Shown one piece after another: positions 52,586 to 61,836 of a stretch of DNA of 64,000 nucleotides (position 1 is the first letter of the stretch; each line of letters starts with the position of its first letter). This DNA comes from Thermoplasmatales archaeon. GTDB taxonomy: Archaea; Thermoplasmatota; Thermoplasmata; Thermoplasmatales; Thermoplasmataceae. The notes beneath the pieces were generated by a model. It was not told the origin of the DNA. It did no database searches and saw only the letters and a program-made list of their open reading frames with translations. The position numbers and the translations under genes were made by a program. The stretch is from the NCBI GenBank assembly GCA_016806715.1, contig CP060531.1, forward strand, positions 558,001-622,000. The letters are read 5' to 3'.

Positions 52586-54146
52586 AGAGAAGTGTTCCAA
52601 TTCTTGGTGGAGCAGATCAATCGGATCAGTAAACATGTCAGCAACACAAATTGCAAATGGGCACTCATTCAAAGCTACCATCCATATGCCTCTAGATAAA
52701 CACCACAAACTGATTGCAACTGGAAAGCCTACCGCTCAGGTACAAGCCAATTTTGTAACAGATGGTTCTACATTGCCAACGCTAATTCCTGATGGACCTT
52801 ACTTTTATTGGGAACAGGATTATGCAAACTTTACACCAATAACACAAATACCAGTGACATTCACTTACATAAACGGTGATGCTCAAGCGTATATTAATGC
52901 GAATGGAGCGACAACTCTTAACTATAACGTGGGTTTTGCATTAAATCCTGGAAATACCTCAAGTGCTCAGTTCAATGCCGGAGGATCCGGATACTCGACC
53001 AGTTCGGGCAGCGTGGACAGTTTCAATAATGGTGAGATGGTCTATTCTTACAGCAGTGGTTCCACCGGTTACGTTTACATCAACGCATCTGTAGAAGGCG
53101 CTAACTATTCTCTGTGGTACTTAGACTCTTATGGTGCTACGCCCATGAATCAATACTTCTATGATGTAGGTATAGTCAACGTGCAACTCATTGGGACTTC
53201 TAGTGGTATTCAAAGCAGTACATCATTTGGGATAACGGATTCTTTAAGCAACATAGAAGCCCTGAACACCTGGCATCAACAAACTAGCGGACAAGCTGGT
53301 CAAGGAATTGGAAACATTGGATCACAGTATTACCAGATTTCCTCACAATCTCTCGTGGAACAATATACAAGCACTGACAGTTCATGGATTAGCTTAGGAA
53401 TAGGTCTGGGTGCGATTCTACTGGCATTTACGGCTCCACCGGTTGGAGTAGCTTTTGGAGTGCTAGGTCTCCTTTTTGGCACATTGCAGTTTGGTAGCGG
53501 TTTCTCTTCATCGAGTGGATTCGTGCAATACGATGCTCCTACAAATTATGACATAAACACTTATGTGGTTTTGTCGGGTTCACAGTATGACCTGACCAAT
53601 GGATACACTGGTAACGTACCAATGTTGGGGGTTGAAGTATATGCCTATCAGGTAAGTTCCGGTTCAGGGGGATCGGGTGGCGGCGGTGGCGGTTGTGTTC
53701 TGAATGGAACTGAGATCACCTTGGCGAACGGAACGAGCATCCCAGTTCAGGACCTGCAACCAGGAATGAAAGCTATGTCTTACGACACTTCAAATGGTAG
53801 TCTGATACAATCTACTGTTTCAAAGGTAACGGAAACTAACGTGTCGAACGTATTGGAGTTAAACCACCAAGTATACATTTCTGGGATGGGAGATCAACCC
53901 GTGTTTGTTAAGCTATCAAACGGTTCAACGGAATGGTTGGTTCTCGGAAAAGTGAACTATGGAATGAGTGTTCTTGATCCTGTAAATAACACATGGATTC
54001 CCGTAACCAGCATAACTCTGCATAATGGACACTATGCCGTATACGATGTCGTCACAGCAAGCCAACTCACAATAGGGGGGTATACAAGAGTTTTCAATGA
54101 TTACATAGCAAACGGTGTGCTTTTAGACATGAATATCACTGCTTAG
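52575..54146 (+). CDS. surface protein with C-terminal Hint domain, 5' end replaced by IS3
   Basis: 523 residues as annotated, but the first 15 codons lie in the IS3 end; native sequence begins about 52620 (IGSVNMSATQIANGHSF). It has no signal peptide of its own. The body is Ser/Gly/Asn/Tyr-rich with one hydrophobic stretch (ISLGIGLGAILLAFTAPPVG, near residue 275). After a Gly-rich linker, Cys374 starts a Hint module: CVLNGTEITLANGTSIPVQD, LQPGMKAMSYD, DQPVFV and the closing FNDYIANGVLLDMN. The usual TxxH block has Gln in place of His (GDQPVFV), so autoprocessing may be impaired. Confidence 0.7.
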   Translation: MRIEEKCSNSWWSRSIGSVNMSATQIANGHSFKATIHMPLDKHHKLIATGKPTAQVQANFVTDGSTLPTLIPDGPYFYWEQDYANFTPITQIPVTFTYINGDAQAYINANGATTLNYNVGFALNPGNTSSAQFNAGGSGYSTSSGSVDSFNNGEMVYSYSSGSTGYVYINASVEGANYSLWYLDSYGATPMNQYFYDVGIVNVQLIGTSSGIQSSTSFGITDSLSNIEALNTWHQQTSGQAGQGIGNIGSQYYQISSQSLVEQYTSTDSSWISLGIGLGAILLAFTAPPVGVAFGVLGLLFGTLQFGSGFSSSSGFVQYDAPTNYDINTYVVLSGSQYDLTNGYTGNVPMLGVEVYAYQVSSGSGGSGGGGGGCVLNGTEITLANGTSIPVQDLQPGMKAMSYDTSNGSLIQSTVSKVTETNVSNVLELNHQVYISGMGDQPVFVKLSNGSTEWLVLGKVNYGMSVLDPVNNTWIPVTSITLHNGHYAVYDVVTASQLTIGGYTRVFNDYIANGVLLDMNITA

Positions 54147-54211
54147 GTCCTGTCATCAGTGAAACTCAATAAATTTTAATGACTTTTTTTAACAAATAGT
54201 TTAGGAGATGG

Positions 54212-54973
54212 CTGAGAGTAATTTCAGTTGTTCTGACAGCATTACTTGTGACAGTCACGCTGTCGTATTTCGTTTACCATCACCAGAGTGAAGAAAATGG
54301 CTCTGCACCCATTATTCTTAAAGGCATTCCCTCCGGAGAATTTGTTAAGGTTTCCAACAACTATATGTTCACTTCTAACAAAGATGCAATTTTTCTCATA
54401 TATTGGTACGGCTGCCCAATAGGTGCGACTTATTCATTGGGTATTTATGGGACACTAAGTACATTTACGAATTTGAATAAAAGCGCAGTATCTCACAGCT
54501 CAGACCCCAATGATGTGTTTCCCAACACCTCGGGACTGATATTTACCCCACTCACTTTCAATGCCTATGTGCACACAGTAAGATTCTACCCAATATATCT
54601 CTATAATCAGTATATGAACGCAACAGCTTCCGGAACTCCAACTTTGGCAAAGAATCTGATTTAAACCGGTCTTCAGGAGCTCCAAAAGGAAGTGCCGGGA
54701 GGAATATACCAAACTGCTATTTACTACACGACAATAGTTCCTGCTTTAGGCTATGGAAAATCAAGTGCCTTCGTTGGTGCTCCTGCTCACATAAATTCTA
54801 TATGCATATACTCTGGACCAAATGGAACTTACGTGATTAATGGCCCATATTTTAGCCCTCAGTTAATAAATAGTTTTACCCCGACTTATTTGGAAAGTAA
54901 TTATTCTTCACTACAAGTTATAAAGAATGAGACATTTGCATTTTCTGAGGCTCTTAATTTATCGATCCAGTGA
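54212..54973 (+). pseudogene. exported protein gene interrupted by an in-frame TAA
   Basis: One frame encodes a signal anchor (RVISVVLTALLVTVTLSYFV), a surface region to residue 150 (ATASGTPTLAKNLI), TAA at 54662-54664, then TGLQELQKEVPGGIYQTAIY and about 100 further residues ending ALNLSIQ, with no frame change. There is no ATG at the 5' end: after an upstream TAG the best initiator is CTG 54212 behind AGGAG, or GTG 54248 inside the signal. The two halves read as one protein, so this is a nonsense mutation or recoding. Confidence 0.65.
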
Positions 54974-55037
54974 TTGAGTTATATTGAGAAAGCGACACCG
55001 TTAATTACATTAAAATAGCTTATCCTCTTATTTGGTT

Positions 55038-55202
55038 ATGAAAATTGAGAGCGAAGTTATGCCAGCGTTGACTCCAATATGGGCAGGCTATAAATCATAT
55101 TCAGGCTCGACCCCGGACGGCAGAACATTTTACGTTGTTCTTCCTAAGAAATCTTTAGATGGAAAACCTAACAAAGTTAAAGTTTACATTGAAATCGAAT
55201 AG
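55038..55202 (+). CDS. small protein, 54 aa, upstream of the integrase remnant
   Basis: ATG 55038 about 25 nt after TTAAAATAG. The product MKIESEVMPALTPIWAGYKS, then GSTPDGRTFYVVLPKKSLDG and an acidic beta end (KVKVYIEIE), looks like a compact beta protein, perhaps a DNA-binding accessory. Its position directly before an integrase gene suggests a role in the mobile element, such as an excisionase or regulator, but that is inference. Confidence 0.5.
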   Translation: MKIESEVMPALTPIWAGYKSYSGSTPDGRTFYVVLPKKSLDGKPNKVKVYIEIE

Positions 55203-55241
55203 TCTCTGGCAACAGACTGTGTTAACTTTCAGGGTAAAACT

Positions 55242-56363
55242 TAAAGTGCATTTTGAGAGCCATTGCAAGATCATCAGGAAAATTTTAAGCCAGGATCCTG
55301 AGGCCATCGGAATGGGAGACTTTGAGAGATTACCTAGACTTTGATATGAAAAGGACCTGTACTTCTCTCCTAGTTACTGGTATGAGGTATTCTGAATTGC
55401 AGAGGCTATAATGCTCCCTAAGATCGCCTGATGGTCAAAATTCTCTTTAAAGCCGGTATAAGATACATAGAAATTGTTCATCTTACCGTTGATGACTTCA
55501 GCCTTGGGGATGACAAGATCATAGTCAGAGCCGGAAAGAATGAAAAGTACAGGGATGTCCCATTATTCCCAAGTGTAAGGGCTGCTTTTCTGAAGTATCT
55601 GCCATTCAGTGAGGTTTTGATAGAAAAGATCAATAAGAGCACTAGGTCATAGATGGTTACTCAGTGAGGAAAACCAGTAACTGATGACACTGAAGAATCG
55701 TGACATAGATTTCGACCAGTATAGTGCTATACTTTCAGTTGCAAGCAAGCATGATACAGGAAGGTTAGGGTAGTTGGAAACCTCGTTTCTTACTTTAGAG
55801 AGTGGCAGAATTCTCATCCTCACAGGAATAAAGAGGATTTCTGGCTATTTTGCGGTATTTCAGTCAGCACGAGAGATAAGGCCATGACTTACGATGACCT
55901 GCATTCTACTCTCAAAAAGACCTTGAGAAGGGCAGGGATCAAGAGAAGAATATACCCGCATCTTTTCAGGCATACTCGTGCAACAATACTGGCATCTAGG
56001 GCTACTGAGGCGCCGTTAGAAACTCAAATGGACTGGATGCATGTGTCAAGAATGACCCAGACATATTTGCATCTGTCAGGGAGAGACCATAATATGGCAA
56101 TCCTTAAGGTATATGGGATAGAAGTGAAAGAAGATTCATCCATAGATTCCGAGAGACCGTTGAACTGCCCAAGATGCAATGAGCCAAATGACAAAATTAC
56201 AAGATTCTAATAGAAGTGTGGGGTGATACCTGATAAGACTCTGATCAATGAAAAGCTCAAGGAGGAGGCGCCCCTAATCGAGAAGAAATTGCTAAATTCT
56301 GATGTCGTTGATCAATCTATGAAGAAAATAATTGATTCATTTCCCTTAGAGTTCAAGGATTAA
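55242..56363 (+). pseudogene. tyrosine recombinase/integrase, decayed
   Basis: Broken pieces in order: HFESHCKIIRKILSQDPEAI (also in the direct repeat), VKILFKAGIRYIEIVHLTVD with the first Arg region, and at 55884 the catalytic C-domain with IYPHLFRHTRATILA (His-x-x-Arg) and MTQTYLHLSGRDH (Tyr). A Cys knuckle NCPRCNEPN follows, then TAA TAG, then KCGVIPDKTLINEKLKEE to a final stop at 56363. Frameshifts between 55330 and 55880 and the double stop show it is dead. The C-terminal zinc ribbon is common in archaeal integrases. Confidence 0.75.
55248..55326 (+). repeat. 79-bp direct repeat, copy 1
   Basis: Identical to 61652-61730 at 77 of 79 positions. Encodes the SHCKIIRKILSQDPEAIGMG segment of the integrase. 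The two copies bracket 6.4 kb. Confidence 0.85.
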
Positions 56364-56452
56364 ATTCTGGAAACAGTATTGAATCAGATTGCCAACAATC
56401 CAAACTTGAAAGCCAAATTTCAACACGAGATGGAGAGGTCGTAATAGTAGCC

Positions 56453-56860
56453 TCAATTTTCAGTCATTGTCCCATCTTCATTTTGTGTAACTCTTTCATA
56501 CTTCCCGCTAAGTGTTCTTAATCTTACCTTAAAGTTTATAGGTTCTCCTATGAGCTTCTTATACGGGTTTTGTACTATTATTATATCTGGTCTTTCATTA
56601 TGTGATTTGTCAAGATTTTCGACTCTGTACAGGTATGCTTTGTCTCCACCCATTCTCGCCGAGTCCCATTCATTTGCCGTAAGGTCTATTATATCCATGT
56701 TTCCGGAAGAAGATTTAACCTCAATATTACGGACATCAAAATCACAAACAGAGAGAATATCATAACCTAAATTTTCCCTTTTCATTACTCAATTCCCAGA
56801 TAATTTTGCCCTGTTTTTCCACCACTTCTAACTTTTCATGTATTATAGATAGGATAACAA
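56453..56860 (-). pseudogene. DUF3883-domain remnant
   Basis: The frame 56453-56785 encodes ENLGYDILSVCDFDVRNIEV, KSSSGNMDIIDLTANEWDSA and KAYLYRVENL, the conserved core of DUF3883. The preceding helix of the domain (EVVEKQGKIIWELSNEK) is readable immediately upstream in a different frame, so a frameshift lies near 56775. The domain usually ends large helicase or nuclease proteins of restriction-like defence systems; none of the rest remains here. Confidence 0.6.
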
Positions 56861-57333
56861 GGATGGAGTTTTTGATAAATTTGCCTGGTTTAAATACTGA
56901 AGCAATGTATTAGCCTTGAATCCTAACAGAATACAATTTTTCACTTGTGATAATGTGGACGTCTTAGTTGCTTCCATCCGTTACATTCTTCGCAAGGTGC
57001 TATTTCCAGATTGTACCAGTGATTAGGAGCAACACTTTTAATAATATCCATATCGAAATACCATTATGAAGAAATCAAACAAATGAACTTTTTTTAAGCA
57101 AGAAGACCCACATCTCTGCTTTCCTTACAGACTTTCTCAACTCACTCATGACTTTATTTCCTCAAGGTCTTCCGTTCATTTTGACATTTCTTGGGTCTGA
57201 AATTTAGTACCTTAATTGGCATATCTCCCTTCACAATCCAAAATAGCGAATAAATGGAGGGTAAAAACAGATCGTAAAATTATGAGAAAGCGCTACAGAA
57301 CTATTAAATAAGATTCGCATTTTATTTGATACT
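56861..57333. other. 473-bp stretch without a gene
   Basis: AT-rich with no good frame; GGTTTAAATACTG near 56889 and the CTATTAAATAAG near 57301-57312 are TATA-like. The latter is about 25-30 nt before the 57334 gene and is its likely promoter. Confidence 0.4.
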
Positions 57334-59226
57334 ATGGATGGTAAGACTGCAATTACTATCTCGGTGTTTGCTGCTGTTCTGATGCTTATGCCAGGTATTA
57401 GTGTGGCATCACCTTTACATAGTAATGTTCACCAATACCAGGTAGGAAACGAAAAGGTCATCTTTGAAGGAGATCAGAGTTTTATCGCTTTTGGAAATAG
57501 CTCAGAAAAAGTATCTTGGATCGTTGAAAAATTCACACCCGGCGGATTGATAACAGAACATTTGACCCACTTCAGAGTCAGAAGGATAGTTAATGCATAT
57601 CAGAACTCTGCTGTATTAATAGAAAACAATTCGCAGATAAGGATTGCTGAGATTTATTCATTTCACAACGGCATGATAAGCGCAAGCGCTGCACTAAAGA
57701 ATCTTGGGACTTCCAACTCCTCTTATGTGGTAGTGTTTTCCATAATGACTAGACACTCTGGAGATGTAATTGTGAATGGATTGCATCCTCTTACTAGAGA
57801 TGGATTCAATGTAGGAAGTCCTTCGATGTTTGTTCCTGTGGGTGATTCTTCAATCTCTGAAGGAAACTTCCATATCTCATGGCAAAACGAGGCATCAATC
57901 TTCTCTCAGGGGCTACTCACCACGGATGGGGGAAATAACTTGCTACTGCTCTCTTTTGGGCCACTCAACCTAGCAAGGAATGAAACATTTAGTATTGATC
58001 CCCATATAAGGCCAATGAGGATAGCGTGTCCTCCTAGCGATTATGACAATGACTGTTTAAATGAACCAGATCACGACGGTGACGATGGCACTAGTGGTGG
58101 TGGAGGCGGGACTACTTATTATGCTCCGCAGGTATCGCTGATAGTTGATACCGCATATAACGATACGATATCAGGTGGGACAACAATAGATTTAACTTCT
58201 GACGTGACCAACTCTGGAAATGCGGGTTCAGTTAGTGTAACATTGTATGCCTTGACCTCCTATAATGGGAATAGTGGAAGCATAACTATAGGCAGCATCA
58301 CCGAATATCCGACGGGCGCCCACCAGTTCCCTTGGACAGTTCTGCCCGGCAATTATACTGGGTTTGAAGCCATTGCTTCATCGGTTGGGGGGAAGGGTTA
58401 CGCGTATGCCGGTCATGGTTTTGGTTCTTATACAATGTTTCCGTATTTAAACAAAAACTCCGGAAGCGAGATATATCCCCAACAATCTGAGGCTACAGAA
58501 AAGATTTACAATTCGAGTGGTGATTTTGGCGGTTTCTTGACAATAAATATGCTTGATACCGTAAATGGTGCCTTCAGCGATGCGGGAAGTGCCACACTTA
58601 CTTTCCAATCTTCTTTTATGCCTTACAACACTTCGACATATGGCGTTAACTACTGGAAGAGTTATGGTGGAGTCAATGAATATCAACAGGTATTCGCTTG
58701 GGATGGAAATTCATTGGGGCGCACCCCGTCTAATTACATCTGGTTAACTAACAACAATATATACGCAGGTGAGCAGGGCACCCAGAATAGCTCAATGACG
58801 TGGAATTCAGTTCCAGTACAGTCCCTGTGGTTAGCACTGCAAACCGGCCTCACGCTCGATGGATATACAGCTCCCGCTGGTGTTATAATGGCAGCACTTT
58901 ATCCTATCGTTTTCTCGCCAGACCCTAGTTCGCCATCAATTACTGGTGGTGGGCAGTCTAATCAAGTGACAGTAGGATATAATGCTGGTTTTTTCCCTGC
59001 CTACTATTTCATTGGTACAACAAGTGGTCAAGATGCCTGGATGTTCAACTTCACGGAAGATCTTAAATGGTATAACAATGGGGCTTCCATAAGTGGATGG
59101 AGCGCTCAAGATGCAATATTGAATTTCTTCACTTACAGTGCCACTTATTGGGTATCACCTAGTGGTGATACTGTAGCACCGATGCTTGCCTCTATTTCTA
59201 TACCAATATATTTAGCGGAGGACTGA
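57334..59226 (+). CDS. large exported surface protein, 630 aa
   Basis: Cleavable-type signal peptide (ITISVFAAVLMLMPGISVAS). Residues 25-235 form a beta-rich N-terminal domain. An acidic Asp-rich loop (SDYDNDCLNEPDHDGDDG, about residues 239-256) could bind calcium, then a Gly linker and a beta-sandwich-like region (VSLIVDTAYNDTISGG... SDVTNSGNAGSVSVTLYALT) similar to CARDB/Ig folds. The last 250 residues are aromatic and Gly/Ser-rich. Intact, with many sequons. Probably an envelope protein; the partner gene follows 18 bp downstream. Confidence 0.75.
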   Translation: MDGKTAITISVFAAVLMLMPGISVASPLHSNVHQYQVGNEKVIFEGDQSFIAFGNSSEKVSWIVEKFTPGGLITEHLTHFRVRRIVNAYQNSAVLIENNSQIRIAEIYSFHNGMISASAALKNLGTSNSSYVVVFSIMTRHSGDVIVNGLHPLTRDGFNVGSPSMFVPVGDSSISEGNFHISWQNEASIFSQGLLTTDGGNNLLLLSFGPLNLARNETFSIDPHIRPMRIACPPSDYDNDCLNEPDHDGDDGTSGGGGGTTYYAPQVSLIVDTAYNDTISGGTTIDLTSDVTNSGNAGSVSVTLYALTSYNGNSGSITIGSITEYPTGAHQFPWTVLPGNYTGFEAIASSVGGKGYAYAGHGFGSYTMFPYLNKNSGSEIYPQQSEATEKIYNSSGDFGGFLTINMLDTVNGAFSDAGSATLTFQSSFMPYNTSTYGVNYWKSYGGVNEYQQVFAWDGNSLGRTPSNYIWLTNNNIYAGEQGTQNSSMTWNSVPVQSLWLALQTGLTLDGYTAPAGVIMAALYPIVFSPDPSSPSITGGGQSNQVTVGYNAGFFPAYYFIGTTSGQDAWMFNFTEDLKWYNNGASISGWSAQDAILNFFTYSATYWVSPSGDTVAPMLASISIPIYLAED

Positions 59227-59244
59227 AATTAGTATGGTGAAAGT

Positions 59245-59856
59245 ATGAAAACCGGGCACCTGAAGTTATTAGTTCTCGTATCGATAACAATCTTAATTTT
59301 ATTTACAGCAACTTCAGCCATAAATCTGGAGCAGAAGGTTACTGTACTTCCTCTAAGACCGACTGAACCGTCGTTGATCTCGGAGCTAAACCAACCTGGT
59401 TTGTCAACAGGTTTTTCAAGAATTGGTTATCTAAACCTTACAGCACACGGGCAAACTGCATCTATTTTTTACGTTTTTTATGGCTTTCATAATTTAACAG
59501 TAATTAATGCAACAAACGCTCACAAATTACAAAGTAATCCAATAGATTTACAAATTTATAAAGTGAATCAGTCGTTTGGGCAACCCTTCAATAATACAGC
59601 TATTTCTATCTCTGATTTCAAAATAAGTTCATCCATAGCTGTGCAGGAACCCCCCCTATTAGTTGGTGCCTTGCCAAACATCGGAATGCACATTTATTGT
59701 AGTTCGTGGTACAATTACGACGATTTGCTTCTGCATAAAGGATTACATTCGTTCTATTTGAACTTCACCATTACACCGTATGCAGAGATGTATTCCTACA
59801 ATTTCCCTGGTCATGCATTAGGCGTTTCTTTGGAATGGAATGTCACTGTTAACTGA
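59245..59856 (+). CDS. exported protein, 203 aa
   Basis: Signal anchor (LKLLVLVSITILILFTATSA) then an external domain with sequons (YLNLTAHGQ, FHNLTVINAT, FNNTAISI, FYLNFTITP). GGTGAAAG sits close before the ATG, so it is translated from the same mRNA as the 57334 gene. No known domain. Confidence 0.7.
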   Translation: MKTGHLKLLVLVSITILILFTATSAINLEQKVTVLPLRPTEPSLISELNQPGLSTGFSRIGYLNLTAHGQTASIFYVFYGFHNLTVINATNAHKLQSNPIDLQIYKVNQSFGQPFNNTAISISDFKISSSIAVQEPPLLVGALPNIGMHIYCSSWYNYDDLLLHKGLHSFYLNFTITPYAEMYSYNFPGHALGVSLEWNVTVN

Positions 59857-59875
59857 TTGCACCTCAATTCCCTTT

Positions 59876-60079
59876 TTATGTAAGTTGGAAGCGCATCATC
59901 CCGGAATCCACGTTACACTCATCGAACTCCTGTAGAAGAAAGTGTTTCATTTTTGGTTGAGAGATGATGACTGTAACGAATTTCTTGGAAATAAAATTTG
60001 CACCGTTCACAATGGAACCGATTTCAGATAGGCCCTCCAATTCTTCCTCTTGCATATAGGGCATCTCATTTTTTAGCAA
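59876..60079 (-). CDS. small hypothetical protein, 67 aa, doubtful
   Basis: MLKNEMPYMQEEELEGLSEI then beta-like NFISKKFVTVIISQPKMKHF, soluble. Convergent with the 59245 gene. It has coding character but no promoter or ribosome signal I can point to and lies next to a dead transposase. May be a fragment. Confidence 0.3.
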   Translation of the reverse strand: MLKNEMPYMQEEELEGLSEIGSIVNGANFISKKFVTVIISQPKMKHFLLQEFDECNVDSGMMRFQLT

Positions 60080-60983
60080 GCGACGATTTTCATTATCTCC
60101 CTGGGCTTTTCTCCTGATTTCATGTTTGATATTACCATGAGGTTGTATGCAATGGCCTTGAGGCCCATTGCAATATCATAGGACCCGTTCCTTGTGTACC
60201 AGATATTCTCACACAGGAGTATCTCTTCCAGTATGAAGAATGTCCGCCCTATTTCCCATCTCAGGGAATAGAGCTATGCATATTCTATCCTCAGATCAAT
60301 TCCAATCCTACGGTTCATCGACAATAGCCCAGAAACAATGCTCCTCCTCCTGTTTGTGTCAATGACAGGAAGGGCATAGGTGTTCTCATACACATAACCA
60401 TATGTGTCTGAAGTGTCATATGCTGAGCCTCCTAAGATATAGGAGAAATTCCTGATGAAATCCACCCTGTCATGGGATACACGGGAATCATGGATGTTTC
60501 CCTTTGTGATCTTCCACCCCGTGATCAAAGGGAATCCACATCAAGTGTCATATGGCAATTCCTGCCATAGGACCACCCCTTGGTGGTCTTTGACCATCCC
60601 GATACAGGATCTCTGTAATCTCCCCATACTCTTCTCCTTGCTGCAGTGGGATACTTGCATGTATGTATCATGAAGGAATCCATTGCTGCAATGGATTCCA
60701 TGGAATGGAGAAATGTTATCTCCCTGTTTATTGTGTGTATATCAAGCATCCTCGCTCTGCGCGAGAAGGTCTAGAAGCCTGGTATTTCTTTGAGGCTGAT
60801 CATTCTAAGATATTCCTCATGATTTCTGAGGAATATACTGGCAGATCTGAAGGAACCCCTGAAGATATGCAGTAAAACAAGGAGCTTCATTATCTGGCGA
60901 TCTGTATACTTTCTCCTCCGATCATCAGGCAAAACAATATTGTATATGATCTCCGTAATCAATGGGATATGCTGTTCGGGCAT
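60080..60983 (-). pseudogene. degenerate IS4/IS5-type transposase
   Basis: Reading from 60983: MPEQHIPLITEIIYNIVLPD, RQIMKLLVLLHIFRGSFRSA, a TAG after LKEIPGF, then AAMDSFMIHTCK (first Asp). RVWGDYRDPVSGWSKTTKGW follows, then a frameshift near 60527, ITGWKITKGNIHDSRVSHDR, GGSAYDTSDTYG (second Asp), a second TAG after LRIEYA, and YSLRWEIGRTFFILEEILL (Glu region) to about 60080. Two stops and one frameshift: inactive. Confidence 0.7.
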
Positions 60984-61032
60984 ATCCCGATATTCTTATT
61001 TTGCCAATAATATTCGACATCTGTCTGATATT

Positions 61033-61278
61033 TCATGAAATGTGAGACGCCCTACTTGCATAAATTGAGCTCGCTAGGACAACGGCCCCGCTCACACCCA
61101 ATCCAATGAAAATAGGCATTCCGGATATCATCGTTCCAAGAAATGTTGGTAAAATATAATTTCCATTAAACATTGAAGTCATAAAAACAAAACTAAAAAG
61201 AAGCATGTAGGCAAGCAGAGTGCAAACTAGTATAACTCCAACCACTTCAACAGTCCTCTCTGCTCTCTGAAAAGGCAT
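61033..61278 (-). CDS. two-helix membrane protein, 81 aa
   Basis: MPFQRAERTVEVVG then two or three hydrophobic helices (VILVCTLLAYMLLFSFVFMT and SGMPIFIGLGVSGAVVLASS). Plan and size resemble the small membrane proteins at 16913 and 50098, which also sit beside exported proteins. No known family. Confidence 0.5.
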   Translation of the reverse strand: MPFQRAERTVEVVGVILVCTLLAYMLLFSFVFMTSMFNGNYILPTFLGTMISGMPIFIGLGVSGAVVLASSIYASRASHIS

Positions 61279-61836
61279 TAACTATAATATATTAAGTCGT
61301 AAATAATCTTTTTGGGAACTCCTCAACCTCGTGTGAGTGACTCCTCGGCAAATTATTCCACAGGGGATGAAATAACATTTTTTCCTGCTATCTGCACATA
61401 TTCGGCGATAAATTGGGAGGGATATGTTTAGAGCTAGTTTAGTCCCTTGCACAACATAAATTGCAGTAAATCATCACAGACGTTGGGATGAATTTCGACT
61501 CTGATCTTACCATCAATAGACTGAAAAGCCACAAGAGCTAACTTTTACTGAAAAAATTAACGCCCTTTATATATAGCTATCTTTATGTTTTCAAAGACCG
61601 GTATATAAACAGACAGGGAAAAACCATTAAGTCCCGCTGCAAACTTAACAGGCATTTTGAGAGCCATTGCAAGATCATCAGGAAAACTTTAAGCCAGGAT
61701 CCTGAGGCCATCGGAATGGGAGACCTTGAGGGGTAGATATGATTCCTCATCCCCCGGAGATAAGTATTTAAAATGGGTATGGCCCTAATAAAGGATCTTT
61801 AACTTTATTTTTATATAGAGTGCCTATTTTAAAGAC
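61279..61836. other. 558-bp stretch with an integrase fragment
   Basis: Contains the second copy of the 79-bp repeat (61652-61730), reading KLNRHFESHCKIIRK before a stop, and a TATA region (TTTATTTTTATATAGAG, 61804-61820) for the 61837 gene. No intact gene. Confidence 0.5.
61652..61730 (+). repeat. 79-bp direct repeat, copy 2
   Basis: 77 of 79 positions equal to 55248-55326; here the integrase frame ends at TAG six bases later (GMGDLEG). Confidence 0.85.

Larger units (their letters stand above)
51408..52619 (+). mobile_element. IS3-family insertion sequence, 1212 bp
   Basis: The ends read TGATTTCACCCAC (left) and, reversed, TGATCTGCTCCAC (right), matching each other at 9 of 13 positions and resembling the TGATCxTACCCAC termini of IS3 itself. 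They enclose orfA and orfB in the IS3 arrangement. The 3-bp flanks differ (AGC and ATC), so no target duplication is preserved. Confidence 0.85.
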
